Assembly: GCA_015680685.1 (NCBI GenBank)
Contig: MNCI01005291.1
Location: 590,860-654,859, forward strand
DNA length: 64,000 nt
Source: Gnetum montanum
Taxonomy: Eukaryota > Streptophyta > Gnetopsida > Gnetales > Gnetaceae
Direction of reading: 5' to 3'
Each line of letters opens with the position of its first letter. Position 1 is the first letter of the stretch. Positions 46,831 to 56,884 of the stretch are shown here, in pieces. A program made the position numbers and the translations under genes. Below the pieces are notes generated by a model. The model made no database searches. It saw only the letters and a list, made by a program, of their open reading frames with translations, and was not told the origin of the DNA.

Positions 46831-49435
46831 TCCTGGCGACTTGGAGGTAGATTAAGGGACTTCCAGGATCAAATAGTTTCCTGGGAAGGTGGCCTACCTA
46901 GATCCAATCAATTATGGTATGTGTTAACATAACTGTATGCGTTAAGCTTTGTTGTTGGATTGAAGGGAACTCCGAAGCCTTGTATGGTGAAGGAGCGTGC
47001 ACAGGTTCAATCACTTGTGGTTGTGAGAGCTTGTTTGAGCTTCTAGTTCTGAAGAAAGGCCTTCTCTTTGTATAGTTGCCAGAACCAGCAGCAAGTTGAA
47101 GATTTAAGGATCTCATAGCATTACGTTGCTATGGTTGAGTGGGAAGTTCCCCTTGCATTGTTGGAGCGGTTGGTAGTGGAACTATCGGTGTAAGACTGGT
47201 GGATGGATTCGGAGGATGGTATGCGTGTGGAGTGTCTCTTGTAGGAGAAGGAGTCCTAAAATACTCCTGAACCTGGTAGTGACATTGTGGAGTTGCATGA
47301 CCAATAGAGTCACTTGGAGAAACTAGTTGCTGCACGTAGTAGCCATACGAGTCTAGTTTCCAATAAGGGTATTGTTGTCTCGGTGGCGGCATCCCCCATG
47401 ACTATGGGTATTGCCACTATTGATGTTGTCTGATGGGTTGTGGTGGAGTTCCACTTGGATAGTACGTTAATGGTTAGTGGAATTGTCTTGGGTTATCTTG
47501 GGGATAAGGTAACCTCTGGGGTGCTTGCCATTTATTAAGTCTCAGGTTGAGTGCATACACCCCAGACTCTTGTAGATGTGAGATGATTGGACAACATCCC
47601 TTAGGATGGTCATATTGGTAGATCTCACATCCACTGTCATTGTCTATATCTGAATCCACAACCTCATCAGCCATAGTCATTTTTCCCTTACCCTTGTCAC
47701 GTGCATGGCCTGAATCATTCTTCTTTTTCTTATCTTTTTCACTACTTTGTTCCTCCTTAGATTCTTATATGATTTTCAGGACAATTTCAAATCTACTATC
47801 TAAGGAGTCCTGTATCTAATCTACCTTAGCCGCCACTTCTGTTGTTAGCTTTTGAAGTGTCAAGGTTTTTCTATTCACCAACTCTTTGAGTGGTGACTCA
47901 TCCTTTTCATCACCGAATCTCACTCCCTTCTTTCGGAGGGAAGGATTGCAGTTATACTCTTTTGTGCTTTCTCTTTTCCATAGCTTCTCTTCTTCTTTAG
48001 CTACTTGCTCCAACAATCTGTGAACTTCATGGGACCTAAGTTTTGATAATCTCCCTTGGGCATATGTCCCAAGGATTCTCTTGATTTCATGTCTTAGCCC
48101 ATCTATGAGGTGGTGAAGTTGATCCCATTGTGCGTAACAATGGCCCGGGCAACAATGTAGCAATGCATAATATCAGCCCATGGTAGCATCCAAGGGTTTG
48201 TGATTACCCTGCTTCCATCCTTAGATCTACTTACGTAAGTTGGACACTCTGGACTACGTCGTACTCCACCTCCTAATGGTTTTCGGCTCTAAGGATTGGT
48301 ACCAACTTTCTGCTTCTTTTGTGAGTGTCCTAGGAAACAACTTTAATTTCTTCCACTCATTCTCAATATTTTGCAAGGTGCAGGCATTGTGGAATGCCTA
48401 TAAATGATTTTTTGGATCATCATTGTATCCCCCTTCAAAGCATGGGATATTATTCATATCTAATCTCTTGATCCGACTATCTTTTTGATGCCTTGTAGGT
48501 ATCCTAACTACCTCCGTAATATCTAGCATACTTCGGGTGGCAAGTAGGGGTTCATCATGATCATCTCTTTCATGATGTCTATGATGCCTACGTTGTTCCC
48601 TACTTTCCCTTCTTTCATGCCTAGATTCTCTCGAATGCCCTCGTCCTCGCTCTCGACTCTCTTGTCTAGGTCTCTCATTTTGCTTAGCCTTATCCTTACC
48701 GTTGTGCTCTTTATGACTGTGCCCTGATATGGAAGGAGAGGGTGAATTATGTGATGAAGGGGAAGAAGAAGGAGAACCATTACCATGATAATGTTTCTCA
48801 CCTTCTCCTCGATGGCTACAACCTCGATTGTGATGATGATCAGAATGCTTGTTCTTGTCATGTGATTTCGTTCCTTTAGTGAACAGTTGGCGTTCATGGG
48901 GATCAGAACTAGGGTTGTGTATTGTGGAGTGTAGGTTCTGATACCCCACCTCCTCACTATTATTATGAGGGGGAACATCATTTGATGGAGAACCTGTTAT
49001 AATTGGTTCACCATCTCCAATTTCTCTTAGGACGTGCGGGATCCCTTTTCCCTTCAACAATGTATGGTGGCTCTCCTACTGTGAGTTCCTTAAGCATTGT
49101 GCTACTATGGGATGGTAATCCCTTATGTCAAAATCACCTATAATGTATTCAGCGTATAGTTGCATCATGCCTATCTGTGCAAGAGCACGAAGAAGCATGT
49201 TAGGGACTGCCCGATCTGGAGGTAACACTATGTTACTTTGCAAGTCTCTCCAATGCAGTTGTTCATCCTGATGAAGGATAAACGTAAAATTAGGTATATA
49301 ATCATCGGGATGAGTATATACCACTCATTACTATTGAGAAACTGACAGTTCTCGATTATGCATGTTAGACTGCTGACTGTTTCTTGTATGATCCCTAGGT
49401 GGTGAAGTGCTCTTATGAGAAGAAGAAGAAGACAT
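46831..49435 (-). pseudogene. Element II gag, lightly decayed
   Basis: ATG at 49435 begins MSSSSSHKSTSPPRDHTRNS, 126 bases after the PBS. One frame can then be followed almost throughout: 49324-49076 (DDYIPNFTFILHQDEQLHWR), 49060-48398, 48163-47816 (YAQGRLSKLRSHEVHRLLEQ), 47680-47474, 47392-47129 and 47116-46898, separated by about a dozen stops, mostly TAG or TGA. Residues in the 48850-48560 stretch form a very basic, Arg/His/Ser/Glu-rich segment (RESRHERRESREQRRHHRHH). The core Gag motif includes IPCFEGGYNDDPKNHL and AESWYQSLEP. The Pro/Gln-rich C-terminal part resembles that of other plant gypsy Gags. Confidence 0.82.
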
Positions 49436-49561
49436 TGTGTCTTATTCGATGTGCTGATTAACCATTATATAGTTTTTCATTTAATTAACCCTAAGGGTTC
49501 GTTTAAGCTCCCAATAATATGGATAATTTCCTATGTTCTACTTAGTGCACAAACAACTTAG

Positions 49562-49580
49562 TCCCTGGCAACGGTGCCAA
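49562..49580 (-). other. Primer-binding site of element II (tRNA-Asp type)
   Basis: Minus-strand TTGGCACCGTTGCCAGGGA directly follows the LTR end CCACTCATCA. It matches the Athila-type tRNA-Asp PBS except for G-to-A changes. It fixes the orientation of the element as minus. Confidence 0.9.
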
Positions 49581-50398
49581 TGATGAGTGGCGAGGTACCC
49601 CTACACTCAACCATATGAATACAAGCGTTACACACGCGATCTGGTCGAACTTCGCAGACTAAGTGCCTACACGCCTTATGAAACACTTAAGGTTAATCAT
49701 TCGTTATCTTCCCAGACTTACTTGTATTTTTCATGGTTGTATGGTTAAGTAAGTCTGAGGTATATGATTTTTATAGTTTTTATGTTTTGTCACCTATGCT
49801 AATGAGGTGAAGGGTGAAGAGACTAATTAACTAACTTTAACTAACTAACTAAGCCTTAATTAACCTAGCATCAGCATCCGTTCCCACTTACTGTTCACAC
49901 CCTGAACCAATGCAACCTTGGTTACCAAACGCTATTCGTTACTAGGATCACCAAGCGTAACGCATGTGCTCGAAGCGATCGTACTGAATGCACTTAACTA
50001 TGGGAGAAGGGTTAAGAGAGATTTAATTAGTTATTTTCGAATTTAAATGACGAATAATAAATAACAATAATGAAAGTCCTATTTAGCCTAATCTATGCAC
50101 TGCAAGGTTTATCCAAGAAGTTCATCTTTATTTTCGTACACAAACTTGTATTCAGGTACAATATTTGCTCGAATAAAGATCCGTTCACTTTGGAGCTCCT
50201 ACTGCGAGCACATGGAAATTATTGTATCTCTGAAGAGGTAAAACTGCTAGAGTTTTGCTATAGTTTACGCCTAAACTTAGAAATAAGGGAGAGCTACCTT
50301 TTATTTATAGATTTGATGGCACACTACGATATCGCAAGGGAAGACGCGATATCACGGGGAATGCAATATCACAGCCCATGCGATATCACGTCCCATCA
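49581..50398 (-). repeat. 5' LTR of element II (818 bp)
   Basis: Begins TGATGAGTGGCGAGGTACC and ends CACGTCCCATCA on the plus strand. TATAAATA (minus) is at 50302-50309. Only about four GATATC-type sites lie at 50329-50390, against about ten in the partner, which accounts for most of the 93-bp length difference. Confidence 0.95.
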
Positions 50399-50403
50399 CC
50401 TAT
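50399..50403. repeat. Target-site duplication of element II, right copy (CCTAT)
   Basis: Exact copy of 43285-43289; five bases is the usual TSD length for Ty3/gypsy integrases. Confidence 0.95.
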
Positions 50404-51284
50404 CTATGTGGTGTTGCCTCATCAATGGGGTCGCATCGACATAGCATCTACTGCATCTATGGATCCCCATTGACATAGCAATGGAATAAAATCTATAAAT
50501 ACATGCTCATCAGCTATGTTTATGGATGTCTAATGATAGTTGTGGTAAATCTCTTGTAGTTTTTCCATTTGAGAGTTAGAATATTTCTTTGAGTGCTTGC
50601 AACAGGAGTCAAAAAGTGTACGGATCCTTATTTGAGCACTGTTGTACCTGAACACACTAGTGTGAATGGCAATAAAGATGAGCCTTTTGATCAAACCTTG
50701 TAGCACTTGGATTAGATTAATGATTCATTTATGCATTTACTATTTTCATTAATTATATAATTAATTAAGCTAAATTAGACTTTAAGAGATTAGTTAATTA
50801 ATTAAGCTAAATAGATTAAACACAAAAGTATGACTGCTTCAAGTGTAAACATGCATTCACTTGGTAATCCTAATAGCGTTATTACTTGGTTCGCCTAGTA
50901 GCATAGCACTTGGTAACCCCAGTAGTGGATATGTGGGTTCATAACATGTATGAAAAGTGGGACCAGATGCTTATCTTAGGACTCGTTAGAGATTAGTGAA
51001 TTAGTTAAATTAAATTAGTTATTAAAATATTTCAATTCTCTAATTTAAGCACCAGGAGCATAAAACATAAAATAATCAAAATCATATGCCTTGATTACAC
51101 TTAACCATACCTTTATGCATTACAAGTGTAATTGACAAGACAATGAATGACAATTAGAGCAAAGTTCACTTCCTAGAGTACTAGTGTACTAGAAGACATA
51201 GAGTTTATGGAATTCAATCAGATTGTGCATGAATGCTTTGTGATTCGTATGGTTGGATGTAGGAGTACCTCTCACCACTCATCA
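50404..51284 (+). repeat. Solo LTR, remaining part
   Basis: Aligns across its length with the reverse complement of 6638-7480: TCTATAAATACATGCTCAT (TATA region, about 50490), TTTGAGCACTGTTGTACCTGAACACA, ATCAAACCTTGTAGCA, and the terminal TACCTCTCACCACTCATCA at 51284. Both ends lie inside the DUF7869-like gene with no internal retroelement sequence except the nested element II, so this is a solo LTR. Total length without the insert is about 937 bp. The TSD is unclear: ACATT on the left and ACAAT on the right is the nearest pair. Confidence 0.8.
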
Positions 51285-51370
51285 ACAATGGAAGCAACTA
51301 TACTCCATATTTTACATTAATATGCTATATGATTGCAAAGGATACCTTGAAGAATACATATCAATTTAAG
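51285..51370 (+). pseudogene. DUF7869-like gene, continuation after the inserted LTR
   Basis: Immediately after the LTR end the plus strand reads QWKQLYSIFYINMLYDCKGY then LEEYISI and a stop at 51368. Related proteins have a VYDFKxxLExYI-type motif some 30-40 residues after the HTHED motif, as here. Sequence upstream of the LTR (KDIISLPKLMDMYHVID, near 43155-43203) and this segment are therefore probably one gene split by the LTR. Confidence 0.45.
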
Positions 51371-51389
51371 TAAATAACTTTTTTGGAAA

Positions 51390-51660
51390 ATATTCTTTAT
51401 ATCAACATATTCATTATATCATATTCATTTTAATGTATTTATGATATCCATATTCATTATCAATTTATATCAATTTATTCTTTATGATATCCATATTTAC
51501 TTACTTATGATATCCATATTCTTTCATATGGATATCATTATTTACTTACTTATGATATCCATATTTACATTAAAATATTTATTTACTTAAATTGATATCC
51601 ATATTTATTATACTTAAATGGATATCATACTTAGAATAAATATTAACATATTCATTATAT
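51390..51660. repeat. AT-rich short repeat with ACTTATGATATCCATATT units
   Basis: Repeated TTACTTATGATATCCATATT, ATGGATATCAT and TATTCATTATATCATATTCA words in both orientations across about 270 bp, giving strong potential for hairpins. It lies after the end of the DUF7869-like fragment. It may be an AT-rich MITE or a local expansion; no TIR/TSD pair was found. Confidence 0.55.
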
Positions 51661-52904
51661 CATATTCTACCTAGAGAAGAGAACTCTTGTGATGATATGG
51701 AAAAGAAATATTAGAAAAAAAAATTGTTCTAAATAGTTCAAGCTATGGGAAATTATTAATGGATATCCAAGTCTTCTTGGAGGTGAACCAAGAATCCAAG
51801 ACACTACATTTGATCAAATGGAGTACATAACAATGATTACATATTTCATTAGATCTCACATCAAGGTATGGCATGAGGTGATGGAAAGGCTTTAGAAAAA
51901 TGAAAAGATAGAGTTGATGGAAAAAATAAATTATGTGAAAAAATTCTTAGAAAGTTTAGCTTCTTTTCAAGACATGATATTATGTGGGGATACTATCATA
52001 GAATCTTTTTAGCCAAGAACTCTTCAAAAGGATATTATGAATTTAGAAATTAGATATTGATGGAACTCTAGTGGAGGAGTAAGAAGTTAGATATGTTTGA
52101 TTGTAAAATAAGAAGCCAAAGACATCATTTAATCCATTTTTTAATATCACAAATGGGATGATGCTTTTAGTTATGCCAAGAGATGGAAATGAAGCAAACA
52201 TTATACAGATGTGCAAAGTAAGAAATATTGAATCGAGGAAGAGCATTATAAAAGAAATAAGAATGAACTAGTTTGCACCAAAATGAAGAGTAAATAAAAA
52301 AGGGTGGATTTTTAATGGATAAATAATTCAAAGGATATTGAAGTTAGAATGGTGCAACCTAGCTCAGTAGTTTATGCATGGATAAGCAAAACAAGAGATG
52401 AAAGAAAAGTGAAACTAAATACAAAAGCAAAGTTGGCAATCAAAGATATGTTATGATAGAATGTAAATACTAATGCATAGGCCATTGATTAAAATGCATA
52501 ATATCATATTACAAGATGACATTCATACTCATGTTTTTGAGAATAATATGTAGATACAACAAAATTTTCTTGTATTTTCCTTACTTTGAAGTTATACGAA
52601 TATTTTTTTGGAAAGATCACATTAACTCTATTGGAGTTTCTACTAATATGTACTTTGAAATATATAAGTACTTACTTTAATTTGACATGATATGAATTAC
52701 TTTTTAATATGAATGAAGATCATGTAATGATAGATATTTATGATTACCAATTTAAGCAATGTAATAATTTTACCATATATTATAATCTTTACAAAGATTA
52801 CTACTCATTGATTAAAATATTAATAATTTTAAAAATTCCAAAAATAATGGTACATTCAAAATATAATGAAAATCTTCCTCAAGAATTATATGAAGCATTA
52901 GGAT
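51661..52904. other. Unassigned, coding-like but broken sequence
   Basis: In one plus-strand frame near 51790-51960 there is a long but interrupted stretch (TTFDQMEYITMITYFIRSHI), and near 52340-52460 another (VQPSSVVYAWISKTRDERKV). No family was recognised. It may be the 3' part of the DUF7869-like gene or the front of the copia element. Confidence 0.3.
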
Positions 52905-54800
52905 AATGTTGATAAGCTTGATAGTCATCACAAGGATGATCAGTTTATTGGATATTATAGTCATTCAAAAGTTTATCGTTGCTTAAATATTAAAATCTTA
53001 AAGATTATTGAAACACCTCATGTTAACATTGATGAATTATCTAAAGAGGCTAACAATGTGGCTAAGAAATGTATGAATGTAGATGAAGAAGAAAATGATG
53101 ATGGCATTTTGATGTTTGAATAAGCTGATGAGATTGAAGAGGAATAGCTAGCCTCAACCAATGAGACAGAAATAAAGTAAGAGACTACACTTGATGATGG
53201 CCTAAGAAGAAGAATGTAAAGAATTAGATCCATAATAGATATCTTGAAGACACCTCTTAAACAAAGGAAAAGGAGAAACATGATTGCAATAGTGGATCAT
53301 GGCCTATTAGTATGTTGTCTTTCCTTCTTCGTTCTTCTAACTCTATGTGAACCTCTTGGTAGTGAGGCTTGGAAAAAAGTCATGGATGAATAGATAAAGT
53401 AGATTGTAAAGAATGATACTTGGGAGCTAGTCCCATGTCCCAAAGGAGCTAACATCATTGGAACTAAGTGGATTTTTGCAAATAAGTTGAATAACCATGG
53501 TGAAGTAACTTGAAATAAGGCAAGACTAGTAGGAAAAGACTTTACTCATATTAAGGAACTTGATTATCAAGATATGTTTGCTTTAGTTGCAAGATTAGAA
53601 TCTATTAGAATGCTTTTAGCTTTTGCATCTTATCAAAGATTTAAGCTTTACCAAATGAATGTAAAATCAGTATTTCTAAATGGAGAAATAATAAAGAAAG
53701 TTTATGTTGAACAACTAGAAGGATATATTGATTCTAAGAAGCCAAATCATGTGTACTAGCTACACAAGAATTTATATGGCTTAAAACAAGCTTCTAGAAT
53801 ATGGTATGCTAAACTTGATTCACACTCAGTTGAAAATGGGTACGTGAAAGCTCCTCTAGACAACACTCTTTATAGTAAAAAGGATAATACAAGGTTTTTG
53901 GTTACTTAAATTTATGTTAATGACATAATTCTTGAAGAAACAACTTCAAGTTCAAGAAAATAATTTATTGAAGCCATGAAATCTAAGTTTGAGATGTTTA
54001 TGATAGGAGAGCTATCTTACTTGCTAGGTATACATATATAACAACATAGAGATGAAACCTTTATTTCCTAGACTAAGTATGTCCAAAAGATGTTCAAATG
54101 CTTTTGCATGATAGAATTTAAAACTTTTGTAACTCCTCTCAGCATAAGTATGCATCTTTGCAAAGATGAAGAGTGGAAGAATGTTGATGCTATGCTATAT
54201 AGATCCATCATATAGAGTTTTCATTATGTTATAGCTAGCATGCTTGATATTTCCCTTGCAATAGATTTGATTTCTAAATATTAATTAGAAGTAAAGGAAT
54301 CACACTTGGTTGTATCCAAAACAATTTTATGATATCTAAAAGTTACACCCAGTCATGGGTTATGATACCGAAGAAGTAGAACTTTTGAATTACAAGCATT
54401 TACAAATGTAGATCAGGCAAAAGGTAAAGATAAGAAATAGAATAGTGGAAACTATCATGTTCTTAGTAATAGGCTAGTATCATAGCTGAGTAAGAAGCAA
54501 AACTTTGTGGCATTATCATCAATTGAAGCTGAATATGTTGTAGCTTCACACTATTGCACATGAATTTTTTGGATAAGAAAGCATTAAAGCTTTTTAGTAT
54601 AAAATTTTCTAATCCAATAATTATTCATTTTGATAATAAAGTAGATATTTCAATTTCTAATAATCTAGTTTTTCATGGTAAAATTAATTATATTGAGATT
54701 AAATATCACTTTCTCCAAGACCAAGTAGAGCTACAAATAGTAAAATTATCATATATTTCATCCAAATAGTAGATATTTTTACAAAGGCATTAAACAAAGA
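52905..54800 (+). pseudogene. Ty1/copia pol remnant (integrase C-terminus, RT, RNase H)
   Basis: In order on the plus strand: FIGYYSHSKVYRCLNIKILK (about 52940-53005), the block after the copia integrase core; NDTWELVPCPKGANIIGTKW IFANK (about 53415-53485), YQMNVKSVFLNGEI (about 53648-53690; normal copia motif is QxDVKxAFLxGxL) and LYGLKQASRIWY (about 53770-53805), the RT front; IYVNDIILEET (about 53910; normally YVDD, here VND), the damaged RT catalytic box; LGIHI and later SSIEAEYVVAS (about 54519-54550) and HFDNKVDISISNNLVFHGKI (about 54625-54685), the RNase H end. At least ten stops. The part before integrase is missing. Confidence 0.9.
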
Positions 54801-55266
54801 AATATTTCTTTATTTAAAAACATTGTTGGGTATGAGAACTTTATCCAAACAAGCTTAAATATCTTCTTTTCTATGTTGTCAGCTTAGGAATTTTATTGAG
54901 ATATCCAGTTTTATTACAATGAGAGTATGTATGTTTTTTTCTTTTATTTTAAACAAGCTCATGTTTCTATCTGTATGCTTTCCTGTTGCTTATAGCTATA
55001 TCTTTTGTTTGTTTTTTAAGCTTGATTTGCTTGACGTCAGAGGAAGCTATCTTCCACACCTTTCCTCTATCTTCCACACCTTTTCTGACAAATGGTAGAA
55101 ATATATGCTATATGCTATTTTTTGTGATGGTTTTGTTAGAAAATTCTTTCCTCTAATTTCTCTGCATTTTTTTTATGCTTGCAGTGTTTCTCAACTATTT
55201 CTATTCCTCTTTTTTGTGATGGTCTGGTTATTTTTATCTATTTCTACTAATATGAGTTGCAGTGTA
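54801..55266. other. No gene; short direct repeats
   Basis: The 3' end of the copia pol leads into T-rich DNA. Two small duplications are visible: CTATCTTCCACACCTTT at 55048 and 55068, and TTTTTTGTGATGGT(T/C)(T/G) at 55119 and 55212. No copia LTR was recognised. Confidence 0.4.
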
Positions 55267-55274
55267 CTCCTAAT
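55267..55274. repeat. hAT-1 target-site duplication, left (CTCCTAAT)
   Basis: Directly outside the left TIR. The right copy at 56330-56337 is CTCCTGAT (7 of 8 identical), the 8-bp length typical of hAT insertions. Confidence 0.85.
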
Positions 55275-56329
55275 CATAGTTACCAGAAATGGAGATAGGG
55301 CAATGTGATGGCAATGGCAATGCAACCGAAACGACAAAAAATTAGGTTGCGGAAAAGAAACATAAAACCAACTAGTAACTCTAGCAATTTTTATATTTTA
55401 GTAAAATTATGTGTATATTTATTTGTTCATAGAACAACAATTTAAAATGCAATATACATACATATATGTATGTATATACACACTATTTTTATTTATTGGT
55501 ATTAACTATCAATAAACTTAGGCAGAAGTTGTAAAAGAATTTATGTAAAAAAGAAATGAGCTTTAAACATTAAACATAGAACCAACCCGTAACTCTAGCA
55601 ATTTTTATATTTCAAGTAGAAATGCAAGCGTACTTGTTCTTGCTTGACTTTTGATTCAAGTCATTAGGATCCACTAAAATGCAGTGGTGAGGTTACAAGT
55701 GAATGAATAATAATAAAAATGGTTGGCTTGGTAACATTTGCATTATTCACATACATCACATATTGTATTTACTGTAACAAGAAACTCTAACTCAAAGGGA
55801 AGCATGTAAGTGAAAAAAAGACCAATGAAAAGAAGAGATAATGTACAAAAATGGTCCTGATGGGGAGGAGTGGTTGTTGTAGAGGAAGTGAGTTAGAGTG
55901 AGTGACACAGAAGCAGCAGTAGTAGCGGTGTTTAAAGTGCAAGCTCCAAATGGTTTACCTGCATGTGATGCTCATCATAGTCCTTCCCATAGAAGTGGCC
56001 CTAATTTTTTTACCTCCATGTTTGCCCTTTCACATATTCAATTCAAAATAGACCTGCATTTAATTCAAGAAAGTTTGAAGCATATGCATTAGTTGAGAAT
56101 AAAGCACTTCGTATCCTTATCATATATTTGAACCCAGAAAATTTTAAAACTAAATAAAAGGAAATAAAACATATTAAAAATGTTTCAATCTGATATAAAA
56201 CGTTTGGCCACCATCACGGACCACCAAGTGATGCTAACTGTTCATGGGCAACAGCATTTTGATAGGGATCCCGTTTCCAGCGCAACGAACGCAATACTTT
56301 AAGAATCCATTGCATTTCTGGCAACATAG
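55275..56329. mobile_element. hAT-1, non-autonomous hAT transposon (1055 bp)
   Basis: Ends are CATAGTTACCAGAAATGG on the left and, read inwards from the right, CTATGTTGCCAGAAATGC, with an 8-bp TSD (CTCCTAAT/CTCCTGAT). Its left 250 bp and right part are homologous to hAT-2: ATTAGGTTGCGG...AAATGCAAT on the left and ACTGTAA(C/T)AAGAAACTCT(A/G)ACTCAAAG and AAACGTTT(G/C)GCCACC on the right. The transposase-coding interior of hAT-2 is missing. So hAT-1 is an internal-deletion copy that would depend on transposase supplied by a relative. No transposase motif lies inside. Confidence 0.88.
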
Positions 56330-56337
56330 CTCCTGAT
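56330..56337. repeat. hAT-1 target-site duplication, right (CTCCTGAT)
   Basis: See the left copy at 55267-55274; one base differs. Confidence 0.85.
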
Positions 56338-56353
56338 TGGTTGAGTATGCTAT

Positions 56354-56361
56354 GGTTATAA
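56354..56361. repeat. hAT-2 target-site duplication, left (GGTTATAA)
   Basis: Exact match to 61136-61143. Confidence 0.95.
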
Positions 56362-56390
56362 CATAGTTACCGGAAACGGAACGGCGCAAC
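56362..56390. repeat. hAT-2 left terminal inverted repeat
   Basis: CATAGTTACCGGAAACGGAA pairs imperfectly (about 17 of 23) with the right end at 61107-61135. Confidence 0.85.
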
Positions 56391-56694
56391 ATAACCGCAA
56401 CGACAACACAACGAAAATGGCAAACAATTAGGTTGCGAAAAAAGAAACGAGCTTTAAATATAGAATCGTAGTAACTTTAGCAATTTTTATATTTTAATAA
56501 AATTATGTGTATATTTCTTTAGTAACTTTAGCAATTTTTATATTTTAATAAAATTATGTGTATGTTTCTTTGTTCATAGAACAACAATTTAAAATGCAAT
56601 ACAATATAATGATTTTTATATATAAAAATTTACAATATTTTTATTTATTGGTATCTAAGAACAATTACCCATCAATAAACTTAGATAGAAGGGG

Positions 56695-56815
56695 CCACCC
56701 CCCACCAAGGATAGCAAGGGGGCACACCCCCCCACCAGCAAGAAGAGCCAAAACAGCAAAGAGATCGGGGGGCGAGTGTTCCCCACTACCTGGGCCCAAG
56801 AACCCTCTAAGGGTT
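56695..56815. repeat. G/C-rich island inside hAT-2, left
   Basis: Runs such as GGGGCCACCCCCCACC, GGGGGCACACCCCCCC and GGGGGGCGAG stand out in AT-rich DNA. A relative occurs at 59861-59955, next to the gap (GGGGGGCACACCCCCACCC). The left island also has CAGCAAGAAGAGCCAAAACAGC-like words shared with the right one (GAGCAAGAATAGCGAAG). Confidence 0.7.
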
Positions 56816-56884
56816 CGTCAGCAATACATGATATATTAAGTCCAATACATTAACATGTTAAACTTGTAACATACTTAATATTGT

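Larger units (their letters stand above)
43290..50398 (-). mobile_element. Ty3/gypsy (Athila-like) element II, full-ended, gag-protease only, 7109 bp
   Basis: Both LTRs, both terminal TGATG...CATCA ends, a perfect 5-bp TSD, PBS and PPT are present, on the minus strand. Between PBS and PPT lie gag, a retropepsin and about 1.9 kb of noncoding tail. RT, RNase H and integrase are absent: protease sequence passes at about 46130-46200 into the 3' tail that in element I follows integrase. So this is an internal-deletion derivative that would need proteins in trans to move. Outside the U3 arrays the two LTRs differ at several percent of sites, mostly transitions; it is among the younger insertions here. 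Confidence 0.93.

Noticed and set aside
43234-51284. Reading the solo LTR and element II LTRs as parts of one element
   Set aside because: Opposite orientation, different U3, and a perfect CCTAT duplication shows that element II inserted into the older LTR.
55439-55490. TATACATACATATATGTATGTATATACACAC as a regulatory palindrome
   Set aside because: A simple AT/TA microsatellite inside hAT-1; no specific evidence for a site.
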